This document shows positions 1-9,242 of a stretch of DNA of 64,000 nt, piece by piece. Position 1 is the first letter of the stretch; every line of letters begins with the position of its first letter. This DNA comes from JBBQWZ01 sp038210135 (lineage in GTDB: Bacteria > Acidobacteriota > Terriglobia > Bryobacterales > Bryobacteraceae): the NCBI GenBank assembly GCA_038210135.1, contig JBBQWZ010000040.1, forward strand, positions 1 to 64,000, written 5' to 3'. The translations under genes were made by a program, and so were the position numbers. The notes beneath the pieces are model-generated. The model was not told the origin of the DNA, searched no databases, and was given only the letters and a program-made list of their open reading frames with translations.

Positions 1-2
1 CT

Positions 3-116
3 TCCGTCGCTGATCTAAAACGCAAGATCCTACGCTACATCCGCCTCTACCAGAAGACAGCCAAACCCTTTCAATGGAAATACTCCGATGTTCGTAAACG
101 CATTCCCGCGTGGTAG
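3..116 (+). mobile_element. IS630-family transposase, C-terminal fragment (cut by window edge)
   Basis: An open frame running in from the window edge encodes 37 residues ending in a TAG stop. It reads LKRKILRYIRLY, then TAKPFQWKYSD, which matches the C-terminal tail typical of IS630/Tc1-mariner DDE transposases (a YI-x-Y-N/Q-x-x-A-x-PF-x-W-x-Y pattern). The catalytic DDE residues would lie upstream, outside the window, so whether the element is intact cannot be judged. No obvious terminal inverted repeat could be recognised between this stop and the Uma2 remnant that follows in the same frame. Confidence 0.65.
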
Positions 117-131
117 CGATATCTCAAGGAC

Positions 132-305
132 AGCCCACTAGTCAGTCAGGATCGGAAGCACGTCGAGCATTTTTCAAAGCTGGTTGACGGAAGCTGGCTG
201 CTACGCGATTACGCTGGCGATACCGGCGTGGTTCCGATAAATCTGCTTGCTGTCCAGTTTTCGTTGGAAGAGCTATATGCTTCCGTCGTGAACTTGACGC
301 CTTAG
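132..305 (+). pseudogene. Uma2-family (DUF820) endonuclease remnant, C-terminal part only
   Basis: The frame encodes LVSQDRKHVEHFSKL, then DGSWLLRDY, then FSLEELYASVVNL before a TAG stop. This matches the last third of Uma2-family PD-(D/E)XK proteins, where a 'YvLVsQd-x-x-x-VEhy' strand is followed by 'W-x-LreY' and 'LaeiY'. The N-terminal two thirds are missing and there is no suitable start codon, because upstream in the same frame lies the transposase stop. I infer that the IS insertion, or a deletion linked to it, removed the 5' part. From 306 to 480 nothing else is recognisable. Confidence 0.55.
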
Positions 306-480
306 CCGGCGTTAACTCTGCTGCATCATTCATGCCTTGGTACTTCAAGATGTGCAGGTGGATAACGGATGGGAGGGTCTGTTCGGAAATACCCGGCACT
401 TCTCGAACTTGTAGCCGCTCGTTTTGAGGGCTCGCATTCAATATTTCAAAAGCATTGAAAGCTGCAGGTTAAGCAAGTCC

Positions 481-3400
481 CTAGAACGTGAACCGCAGTT
501 GCAGTTGGAACATTCTAGGCGGATCCACGTTGGCGAACGCGGGGATCGCGTTGGTGGCGGTTCCGACGGCGGCGAGTTGGCCGAAGGTCGAATTCACGGT
601 GCCGGTGTCGCCGTACACGGTTTGCGCGCGGCCCAGATAATTTCCGTGATTGAAGAGATTGAAGCCCTCAAGGCGGAGCAGGATCGTCGTTCCCTCGCTG
701 GGCTTGATGCGCCCTTCGATGAACATGCCGACGTCCGCGGTCGGCGTGCCGCGGAAGGCCGATTTTCCGATTACTTTTCCGTCGATCACCGGACGGTCAT
801 TGTTAGCTCCGTCGCCGTTGTTATCGACTCCGGTGGTGGAGTTGAAGGGGCGCGAGGAGGCGAACTGGCTAAGCGTTCCGGCGGTTATGTGGAACGGGAA
901 GCGGTAATGGAACATGATTACGGCGCGGTGCCGTTGATCGAGCAGGCTGGGTCCGCGTTCCACTTCGCCGAGGCCGGCGACGTTGCTTTCGTTGGGGTTG
1001 ATTCCGTTGCCGTCGGGCTCCGACGTGTTGGTGGCCTTCGACAACGTGTAGCTGACAGAGGCGTACATGCGCGAATTACCGCGGTAGCTGACCTGCGTTT
1101 GTAAGCCGTCGTAGTCGGCGAGGCCGAGATTGGTGAGCACGTTGACTTGGCGGACGCCGCCATTGACAGGCAGAATGGGACGCGTGAGATTCGTCGCGGC
1201 GACAGTGCGGACCTGGCCGGGTGCCGTGCGATCGAATAGAGACGCAGCATTGAGGTCGATGGTGCGATCGATTCCGCCTACGTGTTGATGCACGTAGTCG
1301 GTTCCTGCAAATAGACCCTTGATCACTTCGCGCTCGGCGCCGATCGACAGCACCTGACTGCGCGGGTTGACCAGGCCGTCTGGATAGTTAGGTAACTTGT
1401 CAAAATTTAAGCCGTACTTCGCGAATTGCGTTTGGTAGAAGGCGCGCTGGCCGGGTCCGACGGTGATATCGCGGGCGGGCAACTGTGAGGGCAGCAGCGT
1501 TTTCGGATCGAAGATCAGCGGCAGACACGATCCGGTCAAGCAGGTCGGAAAGCCAAGCTGACCGGGCGTCGCGGTGTAGGTCGTCAAGCCGTCCAAACCG
1601 TTCACCAGATACCCAGCGACGACGTTCGAACGAATTTGCGTGTAATACATGCCGTAGCCGCCGCGAATCGAAGTGCGCGCGCTGCCGCCGGGGTGCCACC
1701 CGAATCCGACACGGGGCGCGAAGTTGGCGCGCGCGTCGGTCAAGGTCTGATGATCGTAACGGAGTCCAGCGTCGATGGTGAGGTCACGCCGCAAATGGAT
1801 GCTGTCCTGCACGAAGCCTGTATAGAGCCACTGTTTGAGGACGTAGCTGTGGATGCCGAAATCGATGGGTTGCGTGTAGTTTTGGACGTCGTTCAACGTC
1901 AGTTGGTCGAACGGCGTTGTCGTTGTAGTTTTGAACGTGAAGGTTCCAAGGACGGCGGTACCGAATTCGCTGCCGGTGCCGCCGGAGGTGTGATGAATGA
2001 GGCTCGCGCCGAAGCGAAGCTGATGAATTCCGCGGGACCAGAACAGCGTATCCGCAAACTGCGCTTGGTGGCCGTAGAGGTCCGATAACCGGGACTGGCC
2101 GATGGTGAAGGGGACGGATCCGCTGCGCGTGTAAGCGGTCGAAAGCGTTTGCGCTTCCCAGCGCGTGATGGGATCGCCGTTGAGGTAAGAGAAACGTGCT
2201 TCGTTCAAAAGGCTGGGCGACAGCACGGCGGTGTGACTGATCTGCGCGGTCAGGCCGGCGCGGACGTAGCGCCGCGCGACATTTGGCGCGTTGGTGCCGC
2301 CGACTGTGTCCTGCGGATTATCGTCCTGGAACCGGTCGATGTTCATGCGCAGCATCACGGTCTGATTCGAAGTCAGCTTGTGATCGAGGCGGAGGTTGCC
2401 GAGCCATTGCCGGTAGTGGCCGGTGTAGGAGAGATCGCCGTTCGACGGCAGAAGGAACGACGGCAGCGTGGACGAGAGGAACGTGGTGCGGTCCTGCAAG
2501 GTGCGGTCAATCGATCCGAAAAAGAAGGTCTTGTCCTTGATGAGGGGTCCGCCGACGGAAGCTGAGAATTGGCGGAGGGTATCGGGGACGTCGACCGGAT
2601 TGATTGCAGTCAACGTCGTCGGAGTGACGCAGGTGGAAACCGATGGCGCACAGAAATTCTTGGTGGAGAAGGTATCCGCCTGCATGTTCCCCGGACGTCC
2701 GAGATAGAGCGCCTCGCCGTGGAACGCGTTGGTACCGCCTTTGGTGACGATGTTAAGGGCGGGACCGGCAGTCCAGCCGTACTCGGCGGAGAATGCGTTG
2801 GTGAGGACATTCATCTCCTGCACGGCGCCGAGCGGAACGGTGGCGATCGCGGTTTGACGACCCCAGGCTTCGTCATTATTTGCGCCGTCTAAAGTGACCG
2901 TGGTTTGGCGGCGGCCCCCGACTCCGGTTACGAAGTAGGTCGCGTTGACGAAGAGATCCCCGGTTCCTTTCGCTTGGCGGAAGGCGGCGTTCAGAAGCGG
3001 AAGCGAGGTCGCTTTGCGGCCCAGGATCGGCGTCTCGTCGATCTGCACGGTATCGAAGCGGCGGCCGATCTGCGGATCCGCGCGGACACCTTCCGCCGTT
3101 CCGAACACCGTGATGTCAGTTTTGTCGGAGCCCACCAATAACTTCACTTTGAAGGTCGCCGTTTCGCCGGAGCGGAGCGTGATGTCCCTGCGCTCTTCGT
3201 TGCCGAATCCAGTTTTCGAAACGCTGAGGGTGTAGGTTCCGGTGAGCGGGAGAGCTTGGACGCTGGCGCTGCCGTCATTGCCGGACAGAGCTTCGCGCAC
3301 CGCTCCGGTGGCGGCGTTCGTGATCACGATCCTTACATCCTTCATCATCGCGCCGGTTTGATCGGCGACTACGACAATCAGTGACGCGGTGTTCGGCGAT

Positions 3401-3489
3401 TGCGCCGAGGCGACGAGCACGCACGATAGAAAGACCAGGATCAGAAAGCGAGGCAAGTTCGAACCGGTTTTGTTTTTCATGATGAGCAT
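481..3489 (-). CDS. TonB-dependent receptor, Oar-like, with carboxypeptidase-regulatory N-terminus
   Basis: The 1002-residue protein is probably an outer-membrane transporter or porin-like receptor. It has a signal peptide (hydrophobic FLILVFLSCVLVASAQ), then a carboxypeptidase-regulatory-like beta-sandwich (about residues 35-120), a plug-like region (around 150-260, with TVTLDGANNDEAWGRQ and FSAEYGWTAG), and a long barrel ending in the aromatic C-terminus LQLRFTF expected of a BAM substrate. This architecture is the large 'Oar-like' family expanded in Acidobacteria; substrates are generally unknown. A second start three codons in (MKNKTG) is equally possible, and neither has a clear Shine-Dalgarno sequence. 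It is a single minus-strand gene, divergent from asnB. No TonB box could be assigned with confidence. Confidence 0.85.
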   Translation of the reverse strand: MLIMKNKTGSNLPRFLILVFLSCVLVASAQSPNTASLIVVVADQTGAMMKDVRIVITNAATGAVREALSGNDGSASVQALPLTGTYTLSVSKTGFGNEERRDITLRSGETATFKVKLLVGSDKTDITVFGTAEGVRADPQIGRRFDTVQIDETPILGRKATSLPLLNAAFRQAKGTGDLFVNATYFVTGVGGRRQTTVTLDGANNDEAWGRQTAIATVPLGAVQEMNVLTNAFSAEYGWTAGPALNIVTKGGTNAFHGEALYLGRPGNMQADTFSTKNFCAPSVSTCVTPTTLTAINPVDVPDTLRQFSASVGGPLIKDKTFFFGSIDRTLQDRTTFLSSTLPSFLLPSNGDLSYTGHYRQWLGNLRLDHKLTSNQTVMLRMNIDRFQDDNPQDTVGGTNAPNVARRYVRAGLTAQISHTAVLSPSLLNEARFSYLNGDPITRWEAQTLSTAYTRSGSVPFTIGQSRLSDLYGHQAQFADTLFWSRGIHQLRFGASLIHHTSGGTGSEFGTAVLGTFTFKTTTTTPFDQLTLNDVQNYTQPIDFGIHSYVLKQWLYTGFVQDSIHLRRDLTIDAGLRYDHQTLTDARANFAPRVGFGWHPGGSARTSIRGGYGMYYTQIRSNVVAGYLVNGLDGLTTYTATPGQLGFPTCLTGSCLPLIFDPKTLLPSQLPARDITVGPGQRAFYQTQFAKYGLNFDKLPNYPDGLVNPRSQVLSIGAEREVIKGLFAGTDYVHQHVGGIDRTIDLNAASLFDRTAPGQVRTVAATNLTRPILPVNGGVRQVNVLTNLGLADYDGLQTQVSYRGNSRMYASVSYTLSKATNTSEPDGNGINPNESNVAGLGEVERGPSLLDQRHRAVIMFHYRFPFHITAGTLSQFASSRPFNSTTGVDNNGDGANNDRPVIDGKVIGKSAFRGTPTADVGMFIEGRIKPSEGTTILLRLEGFNLFNHGNYLGRAQTVYGDTGTVNSTFGQLAAVGTATNAIPAFANVDPPRMFQLQLRFTF

Positions 3490-3676
3490 AGGGGGACTTC
3501 ACGAATCAGAATTGCTGGACCAGCGCTGCACGGCACGAATCCGATTGGAATTCCAAGACTAACGGAAGGAGGAAACTACTACCATTGGTCGCAGACTCAA
3601 ACGCGGCCGCCGACCATGGGTATCCTCAGAATTCGACAAATGCGACAATTGAAGTTCCCGGGAAGAACCGACCACT

Positions 3677-5575
3677 TTGTGCGGCATTGCTGGATTCACG
3701 CATCTTCGGAATAGGCCGGACCCCGCTCGGATTCGCAACGCAACGCGCTCGATTATGCATCGGGGACCCGATCAACAGGGCGTTTGGGAGTCATCCACCG
3801 TTTCGCTTGGCGCTGTCCGGCTGAAGATTATCGACCTTGAACACGGGCAGCAGCCCATGAAATCGGACGATGGAGACGTCGTGATCGTCTTCAACGGCGA
3901 GGTCTACAATCACGCGGAAATCCGGCGCGAACTGGAGCAGCGTGGTCATCGCTTTCATTCGCGCTGCGACACCGAGGCCGTCCTCCGCGCGTATCTCGAA
4001 TGGGGCACCGAATCGTTTCAGCGGTTGCGCGGGATGTTCGCGTTCGCCATCTGGACCGAGTCCGATCATCGCTTGATTCTGGTGCGCGACCGGCTCGGGA
4101 TCAAGCCCCTGTATTTCGCGCGGCGTGACGGCGATCTGTATTTTGGGAGCGAATTGAAGGCGATCTTTGAGCATCCGGAGATCGAGCGGCGCATCGATCC
4201 CGCGGGCCTCGACCACTTCCTGGGGCTGAATTGGATTCCTCAGCCGCATACGATGGTGGAGGGGATCGAGAAACTTCCGCCCGCCCATTGGCTCGAGTGG
4301 CGGGACGGCCGGATCCGCAGCGAGGCGTACTGGACGCTCGATTTTCACGAGGATCAATCGTGGACGCTCGGATCCGCCAAGGAGCGGTTGGACGAGCTGA
4401 TGCGGTCCTCGATTCAGGAGCACCTGATTGCAGACGTTCCGCTGGGGGTTTGGTCGAGCGGCGGCCTCGACTCTTCCGCGATCGTGCATTATGCGAGCGC
4501 GGCGGCGAGCCAGAAGCTGAAGACGTTTTCTGTCAGCTTCAAGGGCCGCAGTTTTGATGAGACGCCGTGGTTCCGCGAGATTGCGGAGAGGTACGGCACG
4601 GACCATAACGAATATGATTTACAGCCGGAGTCGAGCCTGGCGGATACTGTCGAGCAGTTCGCGTTCTATTCCGACGAGCCAAGTGCGGACGCGGGTGCGC
4701 TGCCGGTCTGGTTCCTTTCGAAAATGTGCCGGACGCAGGTGACGGTTGCGCTTTCTGGCGATGGTGGAGACGAGCTCTTCGGCGGGTACAATACCTATCT
4801 GGCGGATCGGTATGCGGCCTATTTGCGCAAGTTTCCGGCGAGTCTGCGGGCGGCAGCGTTGCGAAGTGCAGGCTGGCTTCCGGTGTCGGACGACAAGATC
4901 GGCTTTGAGTACAAAGTGAAGCGGCTGTTGGCCGGTGCGATGCGTCCGGCCGAGGATGCGCATGCGTTCTGGAATGGAACGTTTTCGCCGGAGCAGCGGG
5001 CGGCGATCCGCGATGGCGCCGGTGCCGCACGTTTGCCGCGAATTCCTGAAGCGATTAAACAATCCGGCGTTTTGAACCGGTATTTATGGCTGGATCAGCA
5101 ATATTATCTGCCCGACGATATCTTATATAAGTGCGACCGCATGAGCATGGCGCACTCGCTCGAAGTCCGGCCGCCGTTTCTCGATCACCGGATTGTCGAG
5201 TTCGCGGCCAGTCTCCCCGAATCCTTCAAAGTCAACGGGCGACAATTGAAATTTGTTCTCAGAGAACTAATGCGTGATAAGCTTCCCCGCTCGATTCTGA
5301 CGAGGCGGAAGGAAGGCTTCGATATCCCCACGCACCACTGGTTGCGGACCACGCTTCGTCCGCTGCTTCTCGATACGCTGAATCAATGCGACGTGGAGCA
5401 GGCCGGCTTCCGCTGGCCGGCGGTCCGGGGAATTATCGACGCGCACATGGAGCGGCGAGGAAACTACGGTTATCACCTATGGGGTCTGTTGATTCTGTTT
5501 CTGTGGCGGAAGCGCTGGAAGATCGAGACCGGCCCGGCGCTCGAACAAACCGCCTCGATCCCCGTCACGCACTAA
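3677..5575 (+). CDS. asnB: Asparagine synthetase, glutamine-hydrolysing
   Basis: This enzyme makes asparagine from aspartate, glutamine and ATP. The protein starts MCGIAGF, so after Met removal Cys becomes the N-terminal nucleophile of the class II glutaminase domain. That fixes the start at a TTG codon, preceded by GGAAGAA. The glutaminase domain covers roughly residues 1-200. The synthetase domain begins with the PP-loop SGGLDSSAI near residue 260 and continues with SGDGGDELFGGY, both diagnostic. The length of 632 residues is normal for the bacterial AsnB1/WbqM-like group. It is followed, with overlap, by two glycosyltransferases. In such settings AsnB-like enzymes sometimes amidate sugar carboxylates, but the full motif set here is also compatible with ordinary asparagine synthesis. 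Confidence 0.93.
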   Translation: MCGIAGFTHLRNRPDPARIRNATRSIMHRGPDQQGVWESSTVSLGAVRLKIIDLEHGQQPMKSDDGDVVIVFNGEVYNHAEIRRELEQRGHRFHSRCDTEAVLRAYLEWGTESFQRLRGMFAFAIWTESDHRLILVRDRLGIKPLYFARRDGDLYFGSELKAIFEHPEIERRIDPAGLDHFLGLNWIPQPHTMVEGIEKLPPAHWLEWRDGRIRSEAYWTLDFHEDQSWTLGSAKERLDELMRSSIQEHLIADVPLGVWSSGGLDSSAIVHYASAAASQKLKTFSVSFKGRSFDETPWFREIAERYGTDHNEYDLQPESSLADTVEQFAFYSDEPSADAGALPVWFLSKMCRTQVTVALSGDGGDELFGGYNTYLADRYAAYLRKFPASLRAAALRSAGWLPVSDDKIGFEYKVKRLLAGAMRPAEDAHAFWNGTFSPEQRAAIRDGAGAARLPRIPEAIKQSGVLNRYLWLDQQYYLPDDILYKCDRMSMAHSLEVRPPFLDHRIVEFAASLPESFKVNGRQLKFVLRELMRDKLPRSILTRRKEGFDIPTHHWLRTTLRPLLLDTLNQCDVEQAGFRWPAVRGIIDAHMERRGNYGYHLWGLLILFLWRKRWKIETGPALEQTASIPVTH

Positions 5576-7341
5576 TTGTTCTGGCAGTCGCGTCCGCGAT
5601 ATTCCTCGGTTGCATCGTGAGTCCTCCGGCATTGATGGATGACGTCGACGCCGTGCAGGCGCAGATCGCGCGCAACATGCTGGAGTCGGGCGATTGGGTC
5701 TCCGCGCGCCTCAACGGCATCCTTTATCTCGAAAAATCGCCGCTGATTTATTGGATGATCGCCGTGAGCTACGGAATTTTCGGGGTCCACGACTGGGCGG
5801 CGCGAATTCCGGTGGCGTTGTCGGCGATTGTACTTGCGTGGCTGACGGCGCGTTTTGGCGCTTGGGCTTTCGGCTCGCTTGCAGGGTTGTACGCCGGACT
5901 CGCGATCGCAACCAGCATGGGCTTATGGCTGTTCACCCGAATCCAAATTCCGGACGTTACGGTCACGCTGACGATCGCGCTTTCGATGTGGGCGTTTCTG
6001 CGCGCGCTCGACGATTGGGAGAAGCATCCACGGATATGGGCCGCGGTCTGCGCCGCCGCGATCGGTACTGGCCTCTTGCTAAAGGGCCTGATTGCCGCGG
6101 TTTTTCCGGTCGCGGGAGCGTTGCTTTTCCTGCTCGTCAAAGGCCGGTTATTTGACCTCGCGACGTGGAAGCGCTTGCGCCCGTTCAGTGGATTGTTGAT
6201 CGCGCTCGCCATCGCGGCTCCCTGGCATGTGATCGCGGCGCTGCGGAATCCGCCGATTTGGGTTACAACGATGGTCAGCGCGCCTGGTAACTGGCACGGG
6301 TTCTTCTGGTTCTACTTTATGAACGAACACGTTCTGCGCTTTCTGAATTTACGGTATCCGCGCGACTATAATACGGTTCCGCGTGTTCTATTCTGGGTGC
6401 TTCATCTCGCGTGGTTGTTTCCTTTCAGCGTATTCTTTCCCGCCGCCGCGCGATTGGAATATCGCGGCGCCGGCCGGGCATCGGAGACGCGGTTGCTGGC
6501 TTTGTGCTGGACTGCTTTTCTGCTGGTATTCTTTACGTTTTCCTCGACGCAGGAATATTATTCGATGCCTTGCTATCCGGCGCTCGCTTTGCTGCTGGGT
6601 TCCGCCGTCGTCTCGGAACACAAGTGGCTTCGCGGGGGCCGAATGGCCTTGGGCGTCTTGGCGGGCGTTTGCGGGTTGGCGTGTATTCTGATTCTTGCGC
6701 AGGTTTGGAATCTGCCGGCGCCGGGCGACATCTCGCAGGCGCTGGACCATCATCCGGATGTGTATACGCTCTCGCTTGGCCACATGGGTGATCTCACAAT
6801 CGCCGCGTTTGCTTATTTGCAGCTGCCGCTGGCTATCGCCGCGCTCGCTTTTCTGGTGGGTGCCGCCTCCGCGTGGCGCGCGCGATTCGTGATTGCTGGA
6901 ATGACGATCATGATGATCTTATTCACGCATGCAGCGCGAACGGCGCTGACTGTATTCGATCCATATCTGGCGTCTCGACCCCTGGCGGAAGCATTGAAAC
7001 GTCAACCCGCCGGCGACTTAATCGTAGATGATCAATACTATTCCTATTCGTCGGTATTTTTCTACGCCGATCTCGCGAATGGAGACGATGGAACCACAAG
7101 GCGGAAGGCGTGGCTTTTAAATGGACGCGTTAATAATCTGGAATACGGCTCGAATGCGCCGGGCGCCCCGAATGTATTTGTGACCCATGCTGAATTGATT
7201 GGCAGATGGCGTTCGGGAAAGCGATTATTCCTTATTTGCGAGAAGCCGCAGGTCGGACCTTTCGAAACGCTGCTGGGCAGCGGTAGCTTGTTCCGTATCG
7301 CAGAGAGCGGCGGAAAGTTTTTGTTCAGCAATCAGAACTAA
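5479..7341 (+). CDS. ArnT/PMT-like membrane glycosyltransferase (GT83/GT39 type)
   Basis: This is a polytopic inner-membrane protein of about 620 residues with around a dozen hydrophobic segments and a C-terminal soluble part. The first periplasmic loop carries MDDVDAVQAQIARNML, followed by GDWVSARLNG and EKSPLIYWM. This is the signature of polyprenyl-phosphate-sugar dependent transferases such as ArnT, and its acidic pair is the expected catalytic site. By family it should move a sugar from a lipid-phosphate carrier to an envelope acceptor. The start is uncertain: the ATG at 5479 would overlap asnB by 97 bases, a GTG at 5503 is another option, and the first membrane helix begins near 5570. 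The stop overlaps the next ATG by one base, so translation is probably coupled to the following glycosyltransferase. Confidence 0.8.
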   Translation: MGSVDSVSVAEALEDRDRPGARTNRLDPRHALIVLAVASAIFLGCIVSPPALMDDVDAVQAQIARNMLESGDWVSARLNGILYLEKSPLIYWMIAVSYGIFGVHDWAARIPVALSAIVLAWLTARFGAWAFGSLAGLYAGLAIATSMGLWLFTRIQIPDVTVTLTIALSMWAFLRALDDWEKHPRIWAAVCAAAIGTGLLLKGLIAAVFPVAGALLFLLVKGRLFDLATWKRLRPFSGLLIALAIAAPWHVIAALRNPPIWVTTMVSAPGNWHGFFWFYFMNEHVLRFLNLRYPRDYNTVPRVLFWVLHLAWLFPFSVFFPAAARLEYRGAGRASETRLLALCWTAFLLVFFTFSSTQEYYSMPCYPALALLLGSAVVSEHKWLRGGRMALGVLAGVCGLACILILAQVWNLPAPGDISQALDHHPDVYTLSLGHMGDLTIAAFAYLQLPLAIAALAFLVGAASAWRARFVIAGMTIMMILFTHAARTALTVFDPYLASRPLAEALKRQPAGDLIVDDQYYSYSSVFFYADLANGDDGTTRRKAWLLNGRVNNLEYGSNAPGAPNVFVTHAELIGRWRSGKRLFLICEKPQVGPFETLLGSGSLFRIAESGGKFLFSNQN

Positions 7342-8411
7342 TGCGAATTGGAATCGACGCATCGGCCATGTTGGTTCGGAGCGCGGGCGTTAAGAGCTAC
7401 GTTTGGAACTGGTCGCGCGCGCTCATCGATTCCGGCGTCGATGTCCGGCTGTATCCTTTTCTGCCGCATGGGCTCACACTGAATCACGAAGCGTCGCCAC
7501 TTTCGCTGCCGTCGACGATCCTGCGCCTGCTGACAATTCGTGGAGGCAAGCTGAGCCACAACTTGATGAACTGGACGACTCCGGCTTGCGATGTGTTCCA
7601 CGCTTCGAATCAAATGACCAGCGTGCCTTCGCACTCGAAGCTGACTGCGACGTTGCACGATTTGACTTGCTGGCGTATGCCCGAATTGCACACGTCGGGA
7701 AATATCAAGGCCGACAAAAATTACGCGGAACACATTCTGCGGCGCGCGGACGGCCTTATTGCCGTTTCGGAGAGCACGCGCCGCGACGCGATTGAACTGC
7801 TTGGGCTGCGGCCGGAGCGCGTCACTACAATCCACTCGGGCGTGGACGATCGCTTCTTCGATGCGGTTCCGCTGCGACGCGCCAAACCCTACGTGTTGTA
7901 CGTTGGAACAATTGAACCGCGCAAGAATGTGGAGACGCTGCTGGATTCGTGGAAGGCTCTCGATCCGGCCCTGCGGGACACGTTCGACTTGATTACGGCG
8001 GGCCCGATGGGATGGGCATCGGCCGAAACACAAGCTCGGGTCCGGGCGGAATCGACGTACCTCGGCTATGTAGACCAGACCGAACTTCCATCGCTTACCG
8101 CGGGTGCTTCATTGTTTGTCTACCCGTCACTGTATGAGGGCTTCGGATTCCCGGTCGTCCAGGCAATGGCGTCGGGCGTTCCTGTGATCACCTCGAACGT
8201 GTCTTCGCTGCCCGAGGTCACGGGCGATGGCGGCATTCTCATCGAGCCGAAGAGCGTGTCTCAACTGACTGCGGCGATGACCAAGGTGCTGATCGACGAG
8301 CCGCTCCGAAAGCAACTGGGCGAACGCGCCCGCCAGCATGCGAGGCCGTTCCGATGGAGCGTGTGCGCGGAAAAATCAATCGCTTTTTTCGAGCGGATTA
8401 TTTCTTCTTGA
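7341..8411 (+). CDS. Glycosyltransferase family 4 (GT-B fold)
   Basis: The 356-residue protein has two Rossmann-like halves. The N-terminal half begins MRIGIDASAM. The C-terminal half carries YVGTIEPRKNVETLL and SLYEGFGFPVVQAMASG, the nucleotide-sugar binding region of GT4 retaining transferases. The usual EX7E pair reads E-x7-Q here, because the second glutamate is replaced by Gln. It starts on the last base of the upstream membrane transferase gene and so belongs to the same unit. Its role is probably assembly of an envelope glycan or glycolipid. Its 3' end overlaps the convergent gene on the other strand by 14 bases. Confidence 0.85.
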   Translation: MRIGIDASAMLVRSAGVKSYVWNWSRALIDSGVDVRLYPFLPHGLTLNHEASPLSLPSTILRLLTIRGGKLSHNLMNWTTPACDVFHASNQMTSVPSHSKLTATLHDLTCWRMPELHTSGNIKADKNYAEHILRRADGLIAVSESTRRDAIELLGLRPERVTTIHSGVDDRFFDAVPLRRAKPYVLYVGTIEPRKNVETLLDSWKALDPALRDTFDLITAGPMGWASAETQARVRAESTYLGYVDQTELPSLTAGASLFVYPSLYEGFGFPVVQAMASGVPVITSNVSSLPEVTGDGGILIEPKSVSQLTAAMTKVLIDEPLRKQLGERARQHARPFRWSVCAEKSIAFFERIISS

Positions 8412-9225
8412 CGTCGGGCTTGGCCGGCGGTTCGCTGAGCAGCGGATTTGCGATCGCAAAGTCCCAGACCTGGAGTTTCACCTTGCCATCGTCGTATTGG
8501 ATCACGGCATACTCGCCCGGATCCATGGGTTTTTGCGGCCAGATTTTATACAGGCCATCGCCTACCTGGCGGCGGAAGATCTCAACCGCCTGGCGTTCTT
8601 CTAGATATTCGTTGGTCACTGGAATCACCGCGACTTTCTCGACGATGCGCACGTTTTTGGCGGGCGTGATTTTGACGATGGCGAAGGGCTCTTCGGCGGA
8701 GAGCCGGAGATAGAATTCCGGACGCCCGGGCGGAATCTTCAAGGCGGCTTGTGCTCCGTCGATTTCCACTGTCGCTTTTCCGGGAACCAGTGGCAGCGGT
8801 GACATGACTTTCAGAATCTGACGGCGTTTGTTTGTATTCACCTTCATTTCAGCGGTGGCGACCGGCTTCAACTTGTCGCCATCTACCCACCAGACTCCGG
8901 GCTCTTTCGGAACGTTTTGTACTTCGCGAGCGGCGTCCGCCTCGGCTTTGTCCTCGTCCGCGGACTCCGCCTGCTCGCGCTTGCGATCGGTCTCGATCTG
9001 CATGGCCTCCGCTTTTGTTCGCTTCAGGTCTACCAATTCGAGCGGAATTTCTTCCCAGTCACCGCGCTCGGTCGAATAGTATTTCACGCGGTCCTCGAGG
9101 ACCTGGTATTCGCGCACGAGTTGAAATCCGCCGTCTTTCAAATACAGCCGGACGTTCGCGGCCGACAGCATCAGTGCGAATAGCAGTATCGCGATAACAA
9201 ACCGCATATGTTGATTCTGACGCAT
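8398..9225 (-). CDS. Secreted protein of unknown function
   Basis: The 275-residue protein has a signal peptide (FVIAILLFALMLSAANV). Next comes a segment beginning LYLKDGGFQLVREYQV, reading like a small beta-domain similar to those in other acidobacterial secreted proteins. A charged helical stretch rich in Glu, Lys, Asp and Ala follows (about residues 65-105), then a beta-rich C-terminal half ending in a Lys-rich tail (KPDVKKK). No catalytic motif was recognised. A second start six codons downstream (MRFVIA) would give a cleaner signal peptide. The gene faces the GT4 gene tail to tail with overlapping stops, and is divergent from the aldo/keto reductase with only 17 bases between start codons, so their promoters must lie within one another's coding region. 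Confidence 0.75.
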   Translation of the reverse strand: MRQNQHMRFVIAILLFALMLSAANVRLYLKDGGFQLVREYQVLEDRVKYYSTERGDWEEIPLELVDLKRTKAEAMQIETDRKREQAESADEDKAEADAAREVQNVPKEPGVWWVDGDKLKPVATAEMKVNTNKRRQILKVMSPLPLVPGKATVEIDGAQAALKIPPGRPEFYLRLSAEEPFAIVKITPAKNVRIVEKVAVIPVTNEYLEERQAVEIFRRQVGDGLYKIWPQKPMDPGEYAVIQYDDGKVKLQVWDFAIANPLLSEPPAKPDVKKK

Positions 9226-9242
9226 GCGAGACTGGAGAAGTT

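Noticed and set aside
142..441. 99-residue minus-strand open frame
   Set aside because: Antisense to the Uma2 remnant, whose reading matches a known family; no ribosome site.
424..1104. 226-residue plus-strand open frame
   Set aside because: Lies antisense within the TonB receptor gene, low complexity, no start context; a GC-rich shadow.
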